DNA of 64,000 nucleotides from Hormiphora californensis (lineage: Eukaryota; Ctenophora; Tentaculata; Cydippida; Pleurobrachiidae), in NCBI GenBank assembly GCA_020137815.1, contig CM035355.1:5723350-5787349 (forward strand), in the 5' to 3' direction. A model generated the notes under the pieces. The model had not been told where the DNA came from, did no database searches, and was given only the letters and a program-made list of their open reading frames with translations. Below, in pieces: positions 28,701 to 40,700 of this stretch. Each line of letters opens with the position of its first letter. Position 1 is the stretch's first letter. The position numbers and the translations under genes are program-made.

Positions 28701-31700
28701 GATATTTTGACACAATTTTTGTATACCTACTCATTCGAGGAATCCGGAGTTTCAATTCCTAAAACTTCAAAATTCATTAATGAACTCAATTTTTCATTTT
28801 TCGGGTTTTTCGAGGTTTTCTCTTGTTTATATTCAATTTTATTCTTATAAATGACCGCCATGCAATAGAACAACTAACAACAAATGGCAATCTGCATTTT
28901 TATTAAAATTGAATCAAGTTTAGTGGGTGAAATAAACAATATAAAACTGTTCATTTTTACCGGAAATCGATTTTGACCCGTTTTGACGAGAAATAGGTAA
29001 TTTCAGGCGCTAAAAATTGGTAAGGCCATTGCACTTGATCAATGTTGATATTAGCCGGAATTTTAGCTCTCTATCTCAAAGTTCATTTTTCCGACTGGAA
29101 TGAATCCTGAATGAACTTGAAAACAGGAATGCTTTTTCAAACCGGAATTTCACAGTCGTCTTTGGGTATCGATTTCCTTTCAAACGCGACTAATTTTAGC
29201 TCAATTGGACCACCACAAGAGACACAGTGGCTAGTTTTCTAACCCTAGGTCTGGTCATGTGACCCCCATTGAGACGCTAGTGTCATTACGAAGTGCCAAT
29301 AAGCAGGTGTAACGGTCGAGTATCACGTATCACATCTGCTAATGAGGACGGTGTACCGATACAGCGTCCGTTAGAATGTAAGTTCTCTTGCTAACACGTC
29401 ATAATTTGATGGGGATCACATGACATTGACCCAACCTAGGCTTGGTAAACTGGTCACTGTGATTCTTGTGGTGATCCAATTAAGCTCAAACTGGTCGCGT
29501 TCGAAAGAAAATCGATAGCCAAACAAATTTGTGAAACTTTGGTACCGAAATATGGTCCAATTTTGATGTTCATTCAATGTTCATTCGGGCGAAAAAAATG
29601 AACTTTTATCTAGAGGGCTGAAACTCCGGATTCCTCGAATGAGTACCCATACAAATATTGTGTCAAAATATCAGAGTGATGGAAGTTAAGAATTGGGAGA
29701 TATGAGGCTCGGCGTACCCCACGTTTTTTTTGGCCCAGGCGGTAGTATCCCAACACTTATTCTACTCATGTCCCTCCTCCAGCTTCCCTATAACATTTGC
29801 GATGTTTTCTTCCCCCTCCTGCTGGTCCGTTTCTTTTCTCAATCTGTATAATCTTCGTTTCCTGGGTGCTCCTCCGCTGCAGTCCTCTGATTCTTTCACC
29901 AGTCTTTCATCACGATCACCTCCTAGTGGCTCGAATGGTATTATGTCATCACTGCATTCATCTTCCATGGGGGGTATAATTTCAGGATCGGATATAATTT
30001 CAGGATCGGGTATAATTTCAGGATCGGATATAATTTCAGGATCGGGTATAATTTCAGGATCGGGTATAATTTCAGGATCGGGTATAATTTCAGGATCGGA
30101 TATAATTTCAGGATCGGGTATAATTTCAGGATCGGATATGATTTCAGGATCGGGTATAATTTCAGGATCGGGTATAATTTCAGGATCGGATATAATTTCA
30201 GGATCGGGTATAATTTCAGGATCGGGTATGATGTCATCATCTTTCAGTGTTCTGGGTATTGCCACAGCACTGATTTCTGCCTCATCTAACTTCACCGAGG
30301 TACACCTCTTAGTAACAGGACTGCCACTCGATCCTGCAGCGTTTTCAGACCTTTTAGTAACAGGACTGCCACTCGATCCTGCAGCGTTTTCAGACCTCTT
30401 AGTAACAGGACTACCACTAGATCCTGCAGCGTTTTCAGACCTCTTAGTACCAGGAATGCCACTCGATCCTGCAGCGTTTTCAGACCTCTTAGTACCAGCA
30501 CCAATAACAGTATCAGACCTCTTGGTACCAGGCATAACGACATTGTTACCGGATCTCCTCCCACTACTGGACCCACTGGACTCTCTCCTCCCACTAATCC
30601 CACTGGACCCCTGCAGTCTCGCCATCTCAATCTCCATAGTATCAACCGGCCCTGACTGCCTCCTGTGTGGCAAACTCGGACAAACTCTAGCGCACAATTT
30701 GCGAACTAAGAACCTCCCCTTTTTCAACATGTCGCTGTATATAAGCGGGTTTAAGACCGAGTTAACGGGGAGGACTATGACGGAGATGTAACCGTAGGTT
30801 GATGTGGCATCCAACACCCCTCCCAGATGCAGACAACAGATCACACAAAATGGAACCCAGGAGAGGAAATCCGTTCCGATTATCAGGCTTACCTTCCGGT
30901 CGATTTTCTGTTGCCGCTTCACAAGTTTCTCCAGATGCACCGCCCGTGAGTTTGGGCCACCACCTCCACCAGCTGCCCTCCTGCTCCGAACCTGGAACTG
31001 TGCCAAACTCCTGCTACTCTGCAACCGGATTGCCGTGTAACACCCAGCGATGACCCCCATACACATCAGGTTAATGGTCATCAGGAGAGCCGCTAGGGGC
31101 ATCTGGGGATCAGATGGCGTCACGAGGTACTTGAACATGCAGACACCCGCGTTGCCATAGAAACTAACCGTTGAACTCATGGCATCCCACTCGTAGTATT
31201 GGTTGGTGAACATGCCCTGGATCAGAAGTACAAGGTTGTCCCACCTCAGGTCTTCTGTACTCTGATGGATTCTCCCATAGTACCCTTCGATAACCCGCAT
31301 GTGTTCCCGTTTAGAGACTACCCCGGTGAAGAATCGAACTGCGGGGTCCCAAACCTTACCATTCACAAACGTCTCGTCAAGGACTTTGACAATCGGCACC
31401 ACCGCAATGAGGACTGCGCTGCTGAGGATGAAGCTGATGATAACCAACATTTTCAAGATCCGTTTCAGGTTAACATCCCGGGCCTCCCGAAGTCCCCCGC
31501 ATACCCTTATCGCACGGGTGACACTCAGCACTGTCATGGCGAAGATGGAGATTTCCGTGGCCGTAGTGTTTAGGACACCCAGGGCTGTGCACATCTTCCC
31601 GGATAGCCAGGACATTCGGAGGGAGCAGAAGGAATCACCAAACACGAACTGGTCGTATAGTGATAGGACGAGGAGGTAGATTCCCGTGACGAGGTCACCC

Positions 31701-34700
31701 AGGGAGATCACACAAATCAGGATGGTGTTTTCGAATCCTATCATGGATTTGATTTTCCAAAGCTTCATCAGGTTTTTCCGGATGGACATGGAGTTGAGAA
31801 GGGTCGCTACTGTCCCGAAAAGTATAGCACATACTTTTAGCACTTTTGATTCCAGAAGTTCTTTTCCGCATTTCTCATTGCACTCGTCAGACAGGTCACC
31901 ACAGTCAAACTGGCCATCGCACACGGAAGAAATGGCCACAAACCGCCGTCCGTCAGAGCACTCAAAGTTATTCTCACATCCCCTTTCGTCGGTTCCATTT
32001 CTGCAGTTGGAGACGAGGTCGCACACCACACCGTAGGGAACACAATCACCATCTCCACATTGAAAAACCTCCTGGGTGTACTCTCCCCTGTTCGGCAGGG
32101 CAAAAGTCAGTTGACCCGATTCGTGGATGGTATAGACTCGATTCCAGAACTTCCCTGTACAACTGTTATGTGGAACAGACGTGGTTAGATCAAGGGGGCA
32201 TGAGGCGTCAATACAGCCGTCCAGACAAGCTGCTAGGATGAATGCATAGCCGTATAAATGCCGACATGATTGTTTGCGTTTTGGAAGCGTCACCATGGCT
32301 ACCGATTCCAGCCCAAATGTGGTTCCCTCCCTCTTCAGTCCGGTCTTTGTCGTACAGCCTCCCATCTCCCGTTGAAGATTCTCCAATCCTGGCTGACAGA
32401 AACCCATGGCGATGGTCTTCTTCTTGTTGCCCCGGGTAACGGGACTCTGTTTAGGTTCCCATCCACATATCTGGTTTTCCCTGTGACACGTGTCCCTTCC
32501 ATCGCACATCTGATCCTCCGCTATGTAGGGAGCACCGCCGAACTGGCACACAAATACATCTTGACAGAGGGTAGTTTTTGTAACGACCCTGCTAGTTCGA
32601 TCATCACCGCACCTCTTCCACAGACCCTCTCTCTCATCTTCTCCCCCTTGACAGTCCTCCACTCCATCTCCCACCCAGTTGAGGGGTATTTTTAGAGGTT
32701 TCACCCCGGTAACAGGACGGTACTTTCTCAAACAAACCTGCAGGAGAACAATCAGAGATAAATATAGTTATACGCCTACGGTGGGTTCAATTTATCCCAG
32801 GTTTGACCAACCTAGGCGATGTTATCCCAGGTTTGACACACACTGAAACTTAAAGTCATGTACCAGTGTCCAATGTCCATAGTTTAGTAATGGAAAGTCT
32901 CGATATAGTTAATACATACCTGATAGAGAGAAACTCGGCAGTTATCTTCATCCTCCCCATAAGTGCAATCCTCCCTCCCATCGCACAGCTGATGTTTATG
33001 GATCAAACAAGCGGGGGAAACTGCAACACACAGCTTGTCCATGGAGTCATCACATAGACCCTTAAAAAAGGGCTTGCAGACGATGGAAGATGATACACTA
33101 GATGGAAATCCGTCTATCGGGCACACAACCCCCACCCTTCTGGGGTCGGAACAGTTGGTCTGATCACGGAAATCCTCGCAGTAGGGCATGTACAGGTACG
33201 GCCCCTCGGCGAAGGACTGGTAATCTACCGTCAGGGATTTGACAACTTGGGCTCTTGTTCGAATCTCTGCACACCTGAATGACAATTATGATATGCGTTA
33301 CAACAAATTCACAATTTGAATCGGGATTATACACTTTCTAAACTTCTCAAACAATTAAAAGATAAAATGTTTGAGTACCCTAAAAGGAACCGACCGACAC
33401 AAGTAATCAACCAATCAGAACTCGGTATTTAGGTCATGTGACTGGTTATCAGCCAATCAGGGACCAGTATTTCCTGATTCGGTCGGTTCTTGCCTAAAAT
33501 AATAGGCGCTTCTTACCTGACATAATCAAATATTGGTAGTTGAACGAGTGTCATATTATAGCTCCGTTTGTGATAGGAACTCAAACATTTCGGATAGTTC
33601 GTAAATTTCAAACATTCGTCTTTTGTTAGCATGCAACTCTCTTCTATAATAGGAATGAGGTTAATTGCAAAAAATTCAAATCCCGATTCATCGGAACCCC
33701 GATTTACCACGCATCATCCCGGTACCTAAATCAGGGTCCGACTGTATTTAGTTTTTTTTTTATGTAGATGAGATGCTAGAAAATTTACACGAGGCTCGAT
33801 ACAAAATGTTAATATAATTATCCGGCTCACCCAAATAACTAGTATGATCCCGTGCAGTACAAGAAAAGAGAGGTCGTATATATTTTCGATTTCTACACGT
33901 CTTCCCATACCGGAATCCCCCACAATACTTTTCGTCGTCGCACCTGGAATACGAAAAGAACAATTATAAATGCAGCCAATAAGTTTCAGTTTCAATTAAC
34001 ACATTTGCTGTGTTCTCGCTAGGAGATTTTCCTCCCTAAGATTTGACATGCTCCTTGTCTGTCAGCTCTCACACCGGGCCGAAGGCCCGGTGCGAGCTTA
34101 CGCGAGCCCGAAGGCGCTTAAGTGCCGATAGACAGACTGCGTAGCATGGCAACCTAAGATATTCCCATTTGCACTGTTGGGAAAGAAAATCATTCCACCC
34201 ACCTTAAGAAATCGCATTTTCCATCGCATATTGAGCTTTTTGATGCCAGTTCCATTCCCGGCATCTCCAGTTTTCCGGGAGCGCCGATGGCGGAGGAGGA
34301 ACACGTTATATTGTCAATGCAAACCGCGTTCAGCACCATACATAGGTCCTCTCTTGTCATAGGGTAATACTTCGGATCCTGCGGGTTGGTTGGTTGGTTG
34401 GTGAGAGCGGTTGGTGCTGTTGTTACCCTAGTGTTGAGGGCTAACGGTTGACCATGTAAAGCTTCCCATTTATGGGATTTGCCACCGCTGGCGGGTTTAT
34501 ATTTGATTACCACTGGGATGTCGAGTTGCCGTGAGGCGTCTCAGTGGGTTTGAGGTGATTTTGGTGAGGACCGGGGCCACCCCATGAAAGGTGAAGAAAA
34601 GGAAGAGTGGCCCAGTTTGTAACGTTAGAGAGAGAGATGACAGAGGAGGAGATATAGAGAACACGAGTATGAGATAACTTCTTGGAGAGAGTAAGAGTAG

Positions 34701-37700
34701 GTTTTTAATTATTATTGAGCTTGGAGCGACCCTTTGAAGGGTGGTCTGGAGCACTATATGTGTCAGGGCGTAGCCGTTTTAGGGCTGGCTGGTTGGGCCG
34801 AGGCCAGGGAAATAGGGAGAAAGGTGAGTTGTAAAGGGGGAATCGATCCTGCGGGGTGATGATTTGATAACCCCAAGTCACTAATAAACCAATTCCTACT
34901 TACGGAAAACATCCCACATGGCCTAATACCACACACGGCTGCGCCGGGCTCACTGAGTGTATCTATACTCGCTGGATGAGGATTGAATCCACAATACTCA
35001 AAATAATCCCAGTTGTTCGGGCATTCTTTATCGAAACTGCAATAAAATGGTGGAAATTATTTTTTCCCCGCCCGGGTGAAGGCCGAAGGCCTTCACCCGG
35101 ATGCCTTTTGCAAAAAGGCATACGGGGTTTAGAAATCTAAACGGATATAGTGACTATGAGTAGCAAGTCAGCTCTCTTGTCCCGTTTCTGGTTGCGAGGG
35201 GCAGCATGTAGCAACTAGAGCCGCGCACACAACAACAACCTGCTCCTTCATAAACCACTTCTTTGACACGTTTTCAGGAAATGTGTGGCGCGCAATTCCG
35301 CAATGTGGCACGCAATTTAGTGCTACTAAAACACAAGGATTTGTTCTATACTGTTTGCGTGATTTAAAAATGATCCGAAATGTCTGTCCCGCCTTCGTGT
35401 TAGAAATGAAACGTTGGCGGGGAAACATAGCATTATGAAACATAATGCATTTATTCTTGTTTCGAGTAATATCATGTCATTCAGGCACGCAGTTAGCGGT
35501 TATATTTCACGTGTCCGGGACATAACTAGAAACAATTAGTAAATTTACCTCCAATTGTTCGTGTTTATATCGAGTCGGGCAGTGAAATGTGTCTTGGAGC
35601 CCAAGCACTGAAAATCTTTAACAATTTCCTGTCCCTCTTGCTTTGAATCACAAAGCCGGGCAAGAAATCCGCCAAATTCCCCAATTGGACAGTCCTCCCA
35701 ATGCTTTATAAGCATTCCCTCTGAAACAGTGTGGCCAATTAGTGTGACCAAAGGGTTACCAAAGTGTTACCATATTTGGAACACTTTGGGTAGATTTTGT
35801 AGAGCCCCCGCAAGCAGGGTCCAGGGGCTGCAAGCCCCGGTGGGGGTCAAGGGGGCGAAAATTTGGGGTTTTTGAGGGCAATTTTGTCAATTTGAGACAG
35901 TTTTAGACTCTAAAACGCAATTATCAAACTGTTCCATCAAGCTGATCGAGTATTTTCTGTGTTTAATGTGTGAAGAATTGATAATTAAGAAAGCAGGAAA
36001 CCTTTAAGGACCTTAAAGGTTGACAAGATACCTAAAATTTTTCAGGAGTATTTTTCAGGAGCATTTTTTAAATTTTTTATATCTCTAAAGTTTATAACAT
36101 ACCTTGTGGTAGAACGTACACCGAGCACTCAGCAACCCGGACATGCTTATATTTATTATCATAATCATTTTCATATACAGGATACAGGTGATTTACATTC
36201 TCTTCTTCTGTCCACGGACCGCTCTCCACACGTATTTTGCTGCCCAAGACATCACACGGCAAGCTGTATATCCCTGTACTTTTATTGACTTGTTGGAGGG
36301 TTCCGACGTGGTGTTTCTGCTCGGCGCTGTCTACCACATACACTCTTGCACCCTCCATCAGTACACCATAGGTTCTGATGTCGTTAAAAGTATCCCCATA
36401 GCCATCATCGCCGAAAATAACCAGAACCACCATTGTAACTTGGATGTCAATGTAAGAGAACGTCATTCAGGAGCCATGATTCAGGGTCAGTCGTGTGAGC
36501 TTCTGCAGTAGTCGACCAGAGTTTGTCGATACTATGATAAGCAGGAGTGGCGTCGGTGTGTGTACTACTAAGGGTCGCAGAGAACGGCGTGACCACTTGT
36601 ATAGGTTCTGAAAATTGTTAAGTTTGAAAAATAACATCAGAAAATACCAAAAATATACCCTGCAACTATGCCAAAAACTGACAACTTCAAAAAATCCGAC
36701 TTTAGATCGCCCGAAAGATTGATCTGCGAAAGATTGATATACCACCCTCCCTTCTTCGCAGGTCGGGTTGTATATGGTGTAGCGAATCACCCTAGCGGGT
36801 GACCCGCTACATATAAACCCGGGTTCATTGATTATACAACATACCTTGTGGTTGAACATGCACATAGCACTCTGCAACCCGGACATGCTTATATTTATCA
36901 TCATCTCCATAATCTCCAGGTTCATATAGGTGATTTACATTTTCTTCTTCTGTCCACGGACCGCTCTCCACACGTATCTTGTTGCCCAAGACATCACATG
37001 GCCATATGTATAACATCCTTTCATTTTCATTGACTCGGACCGTTCCGACGTGGTGTTTATTCTCGGCGCTATCTACCACATAAACTCTTGCACCCTCCAT
37101 CAGTTCACCATAGGTACTTTTGTCGCTCGTAATAATCCCATCGGGATTCTCAACGGCGAAAAGAAGGATAGTCACCATGGTAACTTGGATGTCAATGTAA
37201 GAGAATGTTATCAGGAGCCATGAGTCAGGGTCAGTTGGGTGAGCTTCTGCAGTAGTCCCCCATGATTGGTCGATACTTTTATAAGCAGTACGGTTGCTAA
37301 GCGTACTACTAAGGGTCGCAGATAACGGCGTGATCAGTAGTACAGGTCCTGAAAATTGTAAAGTTTGAAACAACAAAGTCTTGACGATTTTTTTCAAATG
37401 CTATTTTGGAAAACCGATTTGTCAATTGTTCATCCTACTTTATTTTTTATTCTATGAGCACGGCCACAGTGTCAGGCGACTCAATGATAAAAATAATGAT
37501 AGTTATAGTAGATGTTTTCATTATATTAGCTTACCTGTATCATTCGAATAAGTATCATTCGAATTAGTATCATTCGAATTAGTATCATTCGAATTAGTAT
37601 CATTCGAATTAGTAGAATGAATAGAATCTGTATGTCGTGAAACAAACAAGAGAACCAGAATCATTGAACTCATATTTTTCTTCTTGGGTTTGAGCAACTC

Positions 37701-40700
37701 ATGTTGATGGACTGCATTTTACATTTTACAGTTTACTAAACAAAAAGTGTAGATATGTTAAATAATGCTGCATGCCCGAAAGGGGGTCTTTGAGAGGTCT
37801 TTGAAGTTTTTGAAGCCTGAATTAAAGTTGAATGGTTTGAAGTAAAATGGAGATTGATGGAATCTTAATTAACCTTTCGCTAACTTGAGTAAGAGCTACC
37901 GCGTCAGAACTTTGCCTCGCTAATTCTTGATTCGCCCCGCGAATTTCCGGTGAATCCAGGTATTTGCCGCGTTTTTACAAGAAAGCAAACTTGCGGGGCG
38001 AATCAAGAATTAGCATTTAGCAAGGCAAATCCGCCTTAATTCCTTACGACGAGCTAAGTTGGAAAAAACTTGGCTGCATAGCGGCCCAACCCCGCTCACA
38101 AGGGGGGGGGGGCGACGTACCCAAGGAAAAAACATGTCATAGTAGGAAAGGCTAGTGTAACTACCTCCTACACAATAAGCGGTAAGAATTACAATCCGGA
38201 GATCGAGAGGAGGCGTATGCCACAAAATACAAATATTTCCTGTTCAGAAAATGGGGAAAATAGACTGAATCTCAGGTTCACTGTTCACGGTCTGAGAGAG
38301 ACCTGAGGTCTCGTGGCTACATTCTTGGCTGTTCCCTAAAAATTTCTCTGAAATCTCAGGCAATAGCCGTGACAGCTGAACCTGAGATTCAGGCACGACT
38401 GTTTCCCCCAATAACGGACGAGAACAAAAATGCTCCTTGAAAATCAGAGTCTGAATATTTGGATATTTCATCGGTCAGCATATATACTGGTATAATTATA
38501 TATAAGTATATATGCAGTCGGACACCGATATACCGGGCAACGATTTTATTCTCCCGAGGATCCCGGTAAATCGGGGCCCGACTGTATGTCCGAAAGAGCT
38601 TTCTTTTCCGGAGAGAAAGACTCCTAAGTACCTCAAATTATGTCTCTATTGTGATATGTAGATCAGCTACCGCGGCTTTAAAATGAGAAGCTGGTTACCC
38701 ACTATCCTCCCCATATTATCCCCCTCCAATAGATCAATGGAGCGATCACTGTTATACCGAATCAATAAGTTGACCAATCGGCTGTTTTTGAGTCGCATAT
38801 TAATAGTTCTGATACAATGAAATAGTGTTTATTTAGGACTGCAGACGACTCGGAGATTTTATTTCAGGAAAACTTAATCGGGACGGGTTCGACGTCATCA
38901 TCAGCTCTACTAATTTCAAACTTTTCAACACTACTTTGAACAAATTAATTTGAGCTGATGATGACGTAAACTTTGAAACCGTCCCGATTATGTTTTCCTG
39001 AAAGTGAAATAAAATCTCCAAGTCGTCTGCAGTCCTAAATTATTAATATTTCATTGTATCACTGTTATACCCGTACTTGCTTGAGTGGATCCCTTAATTA
39101 CTGGTTAGTATTTTCTGTATCCGCTAATCCTGTGAGAGTGAAGAAATTTGAGGTTTTGACTCGAGTCTTGATCCTCTTCGCTACAGGGAAATGGGATGTT
39201 GTGAGGCCAGGGGAAAAGAAATTGTTAATTGAAGGTTGCTACTCAAGCCCTTTCTGGAGTCGCCTACAGACCCCGCTTTGATTCTCAAGCATGCGAAAGT
39301 CGGCCAGACAGCTCGAGCCGGACCAATTTTTGATTGCTCGAGTAATATTTCTCGAATTCTTCGCTAGAAGGGTAGCCTGACAATGAAAGATGCCTTTGAA
39401 AGCATATCCTTTGTGTCATAAATCATATGTAAATATACTGATTCTTGCACAAAGGAGCCGACGTAAGATTTGCCGCTATTATTATTTTGGAGCTCCCTAA
39501 GTTCCGAACAATAGATTTTTGGAAAATACGGCAGAAATGGGAGCAAAAGGATAATTAGGAAGGGATTCTACGAAAATGACGCAACCTGTTAGCATGTGTT
39601 GTAATAGGGAGGAGGGGAGCCGGGAGCGGGGGGGGGAGCCGGGAGCGGCGGTCAACCGGCAGCTAGTTAAGTTATAATCGGGGTCCGGTAAATCGGGGTG
39701 GGACTGTCTCTTACCTTTTCTTGTCCTCGTGTAGTTTAGTAAGGAGATAATCTCGTCTGTTGACAACATCGAACTTTCTCAAAATCAGCTCCTCCTCCTC
39801 CACCTTCTCATCAAGGGATTTTATCGTTTCTATGGAGACAATTTGTTTTTTTAATTGGGATAATTAACTACAAGGGCCCAATTAATATGGCAATGTTTGG
39901 TGCAATTACTATCTTTGAACTAGAGTTGTGTCATAAACGGATACTCCCTCCCCTTTTCAGTTTGTCTAGGTCATGTGTTAAACCCCCTCTCCCCTTCAGT
40001 TTGGCAAAGTGTACAGTGCTGGGCGGTAGTTTGGCGTCTATTGATAGTGTCTACGAGAACACGGTGACGTACGGTACCCTTTCTATTGAGGCCATCAGGA
40101 CTGCTTGGATAGGTAAGAGTTGTGTGGCTCACACTGTAAGGGTTCAATAGATCAATAGCAAGGTAATAGCTGGATCTTATTACAGCTACCAATCCTACTT
40201 TCAAGGCCACACCGCTTTATTCGGACACCAGTTTAACTGCACTGATCTCCTAACCACCTCTCTCCCTATATTAACCACCTGATCCCCTAACTACCTCTCT
40301 CCCTATAGGAACGAAGGTAGATGGTGGGGATACATCTGATACCTGGATCTCCGGGAACAAGAAAAGTAGCTACGCAATCTCCCACTACACCGACCCTTAT
40401 AAGGGCAGTGCCAATATTGGGCTAAAGAACGACGGAGATTGGCTGGCTGTGTATGGACTCTTCTCTGACAACCTTCCCCTGCTTTGCAAAACGAAGGTAC
40501 GATCCAATCAGAGCTGCCAGGATTTGAAGTTATAGCCCTGCGAGCCAATCAGAGCTGCCAGGATTTCAAAATTCAGCCCTGTGATTGGACATTGTTTTTA
40601 GTAACTCCCCCCTCCATTGGTAATGAAATAAAAGGGTATGCAATAAAACGGGTGACTTCGTAACTCCCCCCTCCCCAACCTATAATAGGGAGCCATGATA

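Larger units (their letters stand above)
37674..39999 (+). other. Intron stretch between the nested receptor and exon 46, with hairpin elements
   Basis: This should include the promoter of the minus-strand gene, but I see no clear core element. Three hairpin sequences lie in it: 37911-38029, 38265-38392 and 38831-39040. A G-run is at about 38101-38112 and again at 39630. No open frame here has a convincing protein pattern. Confidence 0.6.

Noticed and set aside
29730-30791. Plus-strand open frame of 353 codons with SGSGIIS-type repeats
   Set aside because: It is antisense to the repeat-coding tail of the LDLa-GPCR. The 18-bp repeat lacks stops in several frames, which explains the length. 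The minus-strand frame continues into a clear 7TM.
35168-35443. Minus-strand frame of about 90 codons as a host exon
   Set aside because: The same frame occurs at 44402-44680 in the other copy of the transposon, and it does not fit the exon chain of the LDLa-GPCR.
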